Shown here piece by piece: positions 62,432 to 64,000 of a DNA stretch of 64,000 bases. The position numbers and the translations under genes are program-made. Every line of letters begins with the position of its first letter. The first letter of the stretch is position 1. A model generated the notes under the pieces. That model made no database searches and was not told the origin of the DNA. It saw only the letters and a program-made list of their open reading frames with translations. Origin of the DNA: Rhodohalobacter sp. SW132 (GTDB taxonomy: Bacteria; Bacteroidota; Rhodothermia; Balneolales; Balneolaceae). Location: assembly GCF_003390325.1 (NCBI RefSeq), contig NZ_QUOK01000008.1, positions 1-64,000 on the forward strand. Reading direction: 5' to 3'.

Positions 62432-64000
62432 TTAAAATCCTATTTCAATTCCTGTGGTCAGTGTTCTGGACTGTGGGTAAATCGCATTGTTGGTACCCAC
62501 TACCTCTGGATCAATACCGGAATAATTCGTCCATGTGAGCAAGTTTGTTGCCTGTACAAAAATTCTGGTATTTCTGAGTCCTAATCTCTGGACTGTTGCG
62601 CCTGGAATTTGATATGCGAGTTGAAGATTCTTCAACCGGATATATGATGCATCTTCAAGGAACCTTGTTGATGTGGTAAATCCAGTGGTTCTGCCAGGAT
62701 ATGAACTATTGATGTAAGCTCGCTCAACACTTGTAATTTGGCCAGGTTCTGTCCATCTGTTACGAGAATTTTCGATCAGACCATTTCTTCTGAAGAATGC
62801 ACCATCCGTAAAACTTCCGGTGAAACTGTTGTAACTGGTCTGTCCGTAGTTAAACTGGAAGAGCACATCCAACTGGAACCCTCTGTAGTTAAACTTATTA
62901 AACCATCCACCAAAGTTGCTGGGAAATGAATCACCGACAAATTGTCTGTCATCATTCTCAATCTCACTTGACGTGGTAGGAGTATAGGTGATGTTACCGT
63001 TTCTGTCTTCAAACATTGGGCGGCCATCAGCAGGATTAACTCCGGCGTAGCGATACATGTAGTATTCTGTTAACGAACGGCCGACAAAATAAGTTGACCC
63101 GATTCGTTCTGCTCCTTCATTGAGTTCCAGCAGTTCATTTCGCTGCCATGTGATGTTAAACTCACTTGTCCAGAGAAATCCGGCCCGGTCTACCAATACG
63201 GCACCAATTTCTAATTCGATACCCTCGTTTTGAACTCTGCCGGCATTTTCAGTCAGATCACTAAATCCGCTATCACTAGGAAGTTCTCTATCCAGCAGGA
63301 GTTTGGAATTTTCTCTGCTGTAAATATCGAATGAACCATAGATTCTACTCGATAAGATTTCCCAGTCCAGACCAAGGTTGATCGTGGCGGACTCTTCCCA
63401 AGTAAGCAGGTTATTGCCCAAACCTGATGGCGTTAACGCTGGGTTGTTATTATACGCTCCACCGGATGTAAACAATTGACGTGATGCAAAGTTATCGATG
63501 GCACTGTTTCCAGTGATACCATAGCTAACTCTGAATTTCAAATCATCAAGCCATGAATCTGTGAAATCCATAAAAGAATTGTTGGAGATTCTCCATCCGA
63601 GTGAACCGGCATAGAAAAGACCCCATCGGCGGTCTTCACCAAATCTTGAAGAACCATCATACCGAACACTAACGTTTGTCAGGTACGTGTCATCATAGTC
63701 ATACTGTACACGTGACAGAAAACTTGCGATGCGGTACTCTGAACCAAATCCAGATACACTGAGGGGTTCTGCTGCGTTTTGCAGCGTTCTGAACAAGCCG
63801 CTTGGAAAGCCCTGACCGGAAGCAGAAAATGTTTCTCTCGCTTCCCGGCGATATTCAAAACCACCTAAGGCACGAACACTATGTACATCAGCAAATGTAT
63901 TGAAGTAGTTTACAATCTGATTCGTTGTAAAGTTCGTCACATTTCTGTTTGCGTCGAATCGATACCCGCCTAATGCGCTACCGGCAGGTGATTCGGGAGC
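62432..64000 (-). CDS. SusC/RagA TonB-linked outer-membrane protein (5' end outside the window)
   Basis: The frame stays open to the right window edge (at least 523 codons), so roughly the N-terminal half (signal, carboxypeptidase-like domain, plug) is missing. The visible part is barrel: RFGEDRRWGLFYAGSLGWRISNN, LKFRVSYGITGNSAIDNFASRQ, AGRVQNEGIELEIGAV, FQLDVLFQFNYGQ, and the C-terminal YPQSRTLTTGIEIGF ending in Phe, typical of SusC proteins. It imports the ligand handed over by the SusD partner encoded next. Confidence 0.95.
   Translation of the reverse strand, partial: APESPAGSALGGYRFDANRNVTNFTTNQIVNYFNTFADVHSVRALGGFEYRREARETFSASGQGFPSGLFRTLQNAAEPLSVSGFGSEYRIASFLSRVQYDYDDTYLTNVSVRYDGSSRFGEDRRWGLFYAGSLGWRISNNSFMDFTDSWLDDLKFRVSYGITGNSAIDNFASRQLFTSGGAYNNNPALTPSGLGNNLLTWEESATINLGLDWEILSSRIYGSFDIYSRENSKLLLDRELPSDSGFSDLTENAGRVQNEGIELEIGAVLVDRAGFLWTSEFNITWQRNELLELNEGAERIGSTYFVGRSLTEYYMYRYAGVNPADGRPMFEDRNGNITYTPTTSSEIENDDRQFVGDSFPSNFGGWFNKFNYRGFQLDVLFQFNYGQTSYNSFTGSFTDGAFFRRNGLIENSRNRWTEPGQITSVERAYINSSYPGRTTGFTTSTRFLEDASYIRLKNLQLAYQIPGATVQRLGLRNTRIFVQATNLLTWTNYSGIDPEVVGTNNAIYPQSRTLTTGIEIGF

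Overview
The window is an ordinary-density bacterial chromosome segment with about 50 protein genes, four tRNA genes and few large gaps. The combination of SusC/SusD outer-membrane proteins, a GWxTD-domain lipoprotein, an LptE gene behind a sigma-54 activator, many lipoproteins and beta-barrels, and starts that mostly lack a clear Shine-Dalgarno sequence points to the Bacteroidota/Balneolota/Rhodothermota group. Balneolota (relatives of Balneola, Gracilimonas, Rhodohalobacter) is my best guess; this is inference from gene content, and no rRNA is present to prove it.

Layout. 1-3.4 kb: a tRNA cluster Thr(TGT)-Tyr-Gly-Thr(GGT) behind a minus-strand queA-ispD-ispF-dedA group. 3.6-8.9 kb: an exported protein, a LytR_C protein, rsfS and a very large NtrY-like histidine kinase. 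9-14.4 kb: a MATE exporter and a type III polyketide synthase/methyltransferase/flavoprotein operon. 14.5-30 kb: housekeeping genes (pgk, cysteine desulfurase, acyl-CoA ligase, Fur, ftsX, cinA, pgsA, pgpA, pyrE, tandem FKBP, miaB). 30.2-35 kb: an ECF sigma/anti-sigma operon in which the anti-sigma protein and the next outer-membrane protein both end in a glycogen-binding-like (CBM48/AMPK-type) domain. 35.2-39.4 kb: an RND pump. 39.7-44.8 kb: a probable glucosylglycerate locus (M20-like protein, GpgS, HAD protein, GH13_18 phosphorylase). 45.5-53.5 kb: sigma-54 activator, lptE, L31, an AAA+ ATPase, pabB, pyrD. 53.6-59.6 kb: a TPR/TonB-C lipoprotein, pyk and a GWxTD lipoprotein. 59.6-60.4 kb: decayed sequence. 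60.4-64 kb: a SusE-like/SusD/SusC operon cut by the window end.

The most interesting system is the ECF operon. The sigma gene and a separate DUF4382 lipoprotein gene 4 kb away share the promoter-like pattern TGTAAC-N16-CGTCATAT at nearly the same distance from their start codons. They may form one small regulon for a cell-envelope response in which a periplasmic CBM48-type domain is the sensor. Second is the glucosylglycerate locus. It holds a synthase and a phosphorylase for the same compound, an M20-family protein that has lost its catalytic Glu-Glu pair, and a HAD protein lacking the second catalytic Asp. Both are read from sequence by eye; no database search was run.
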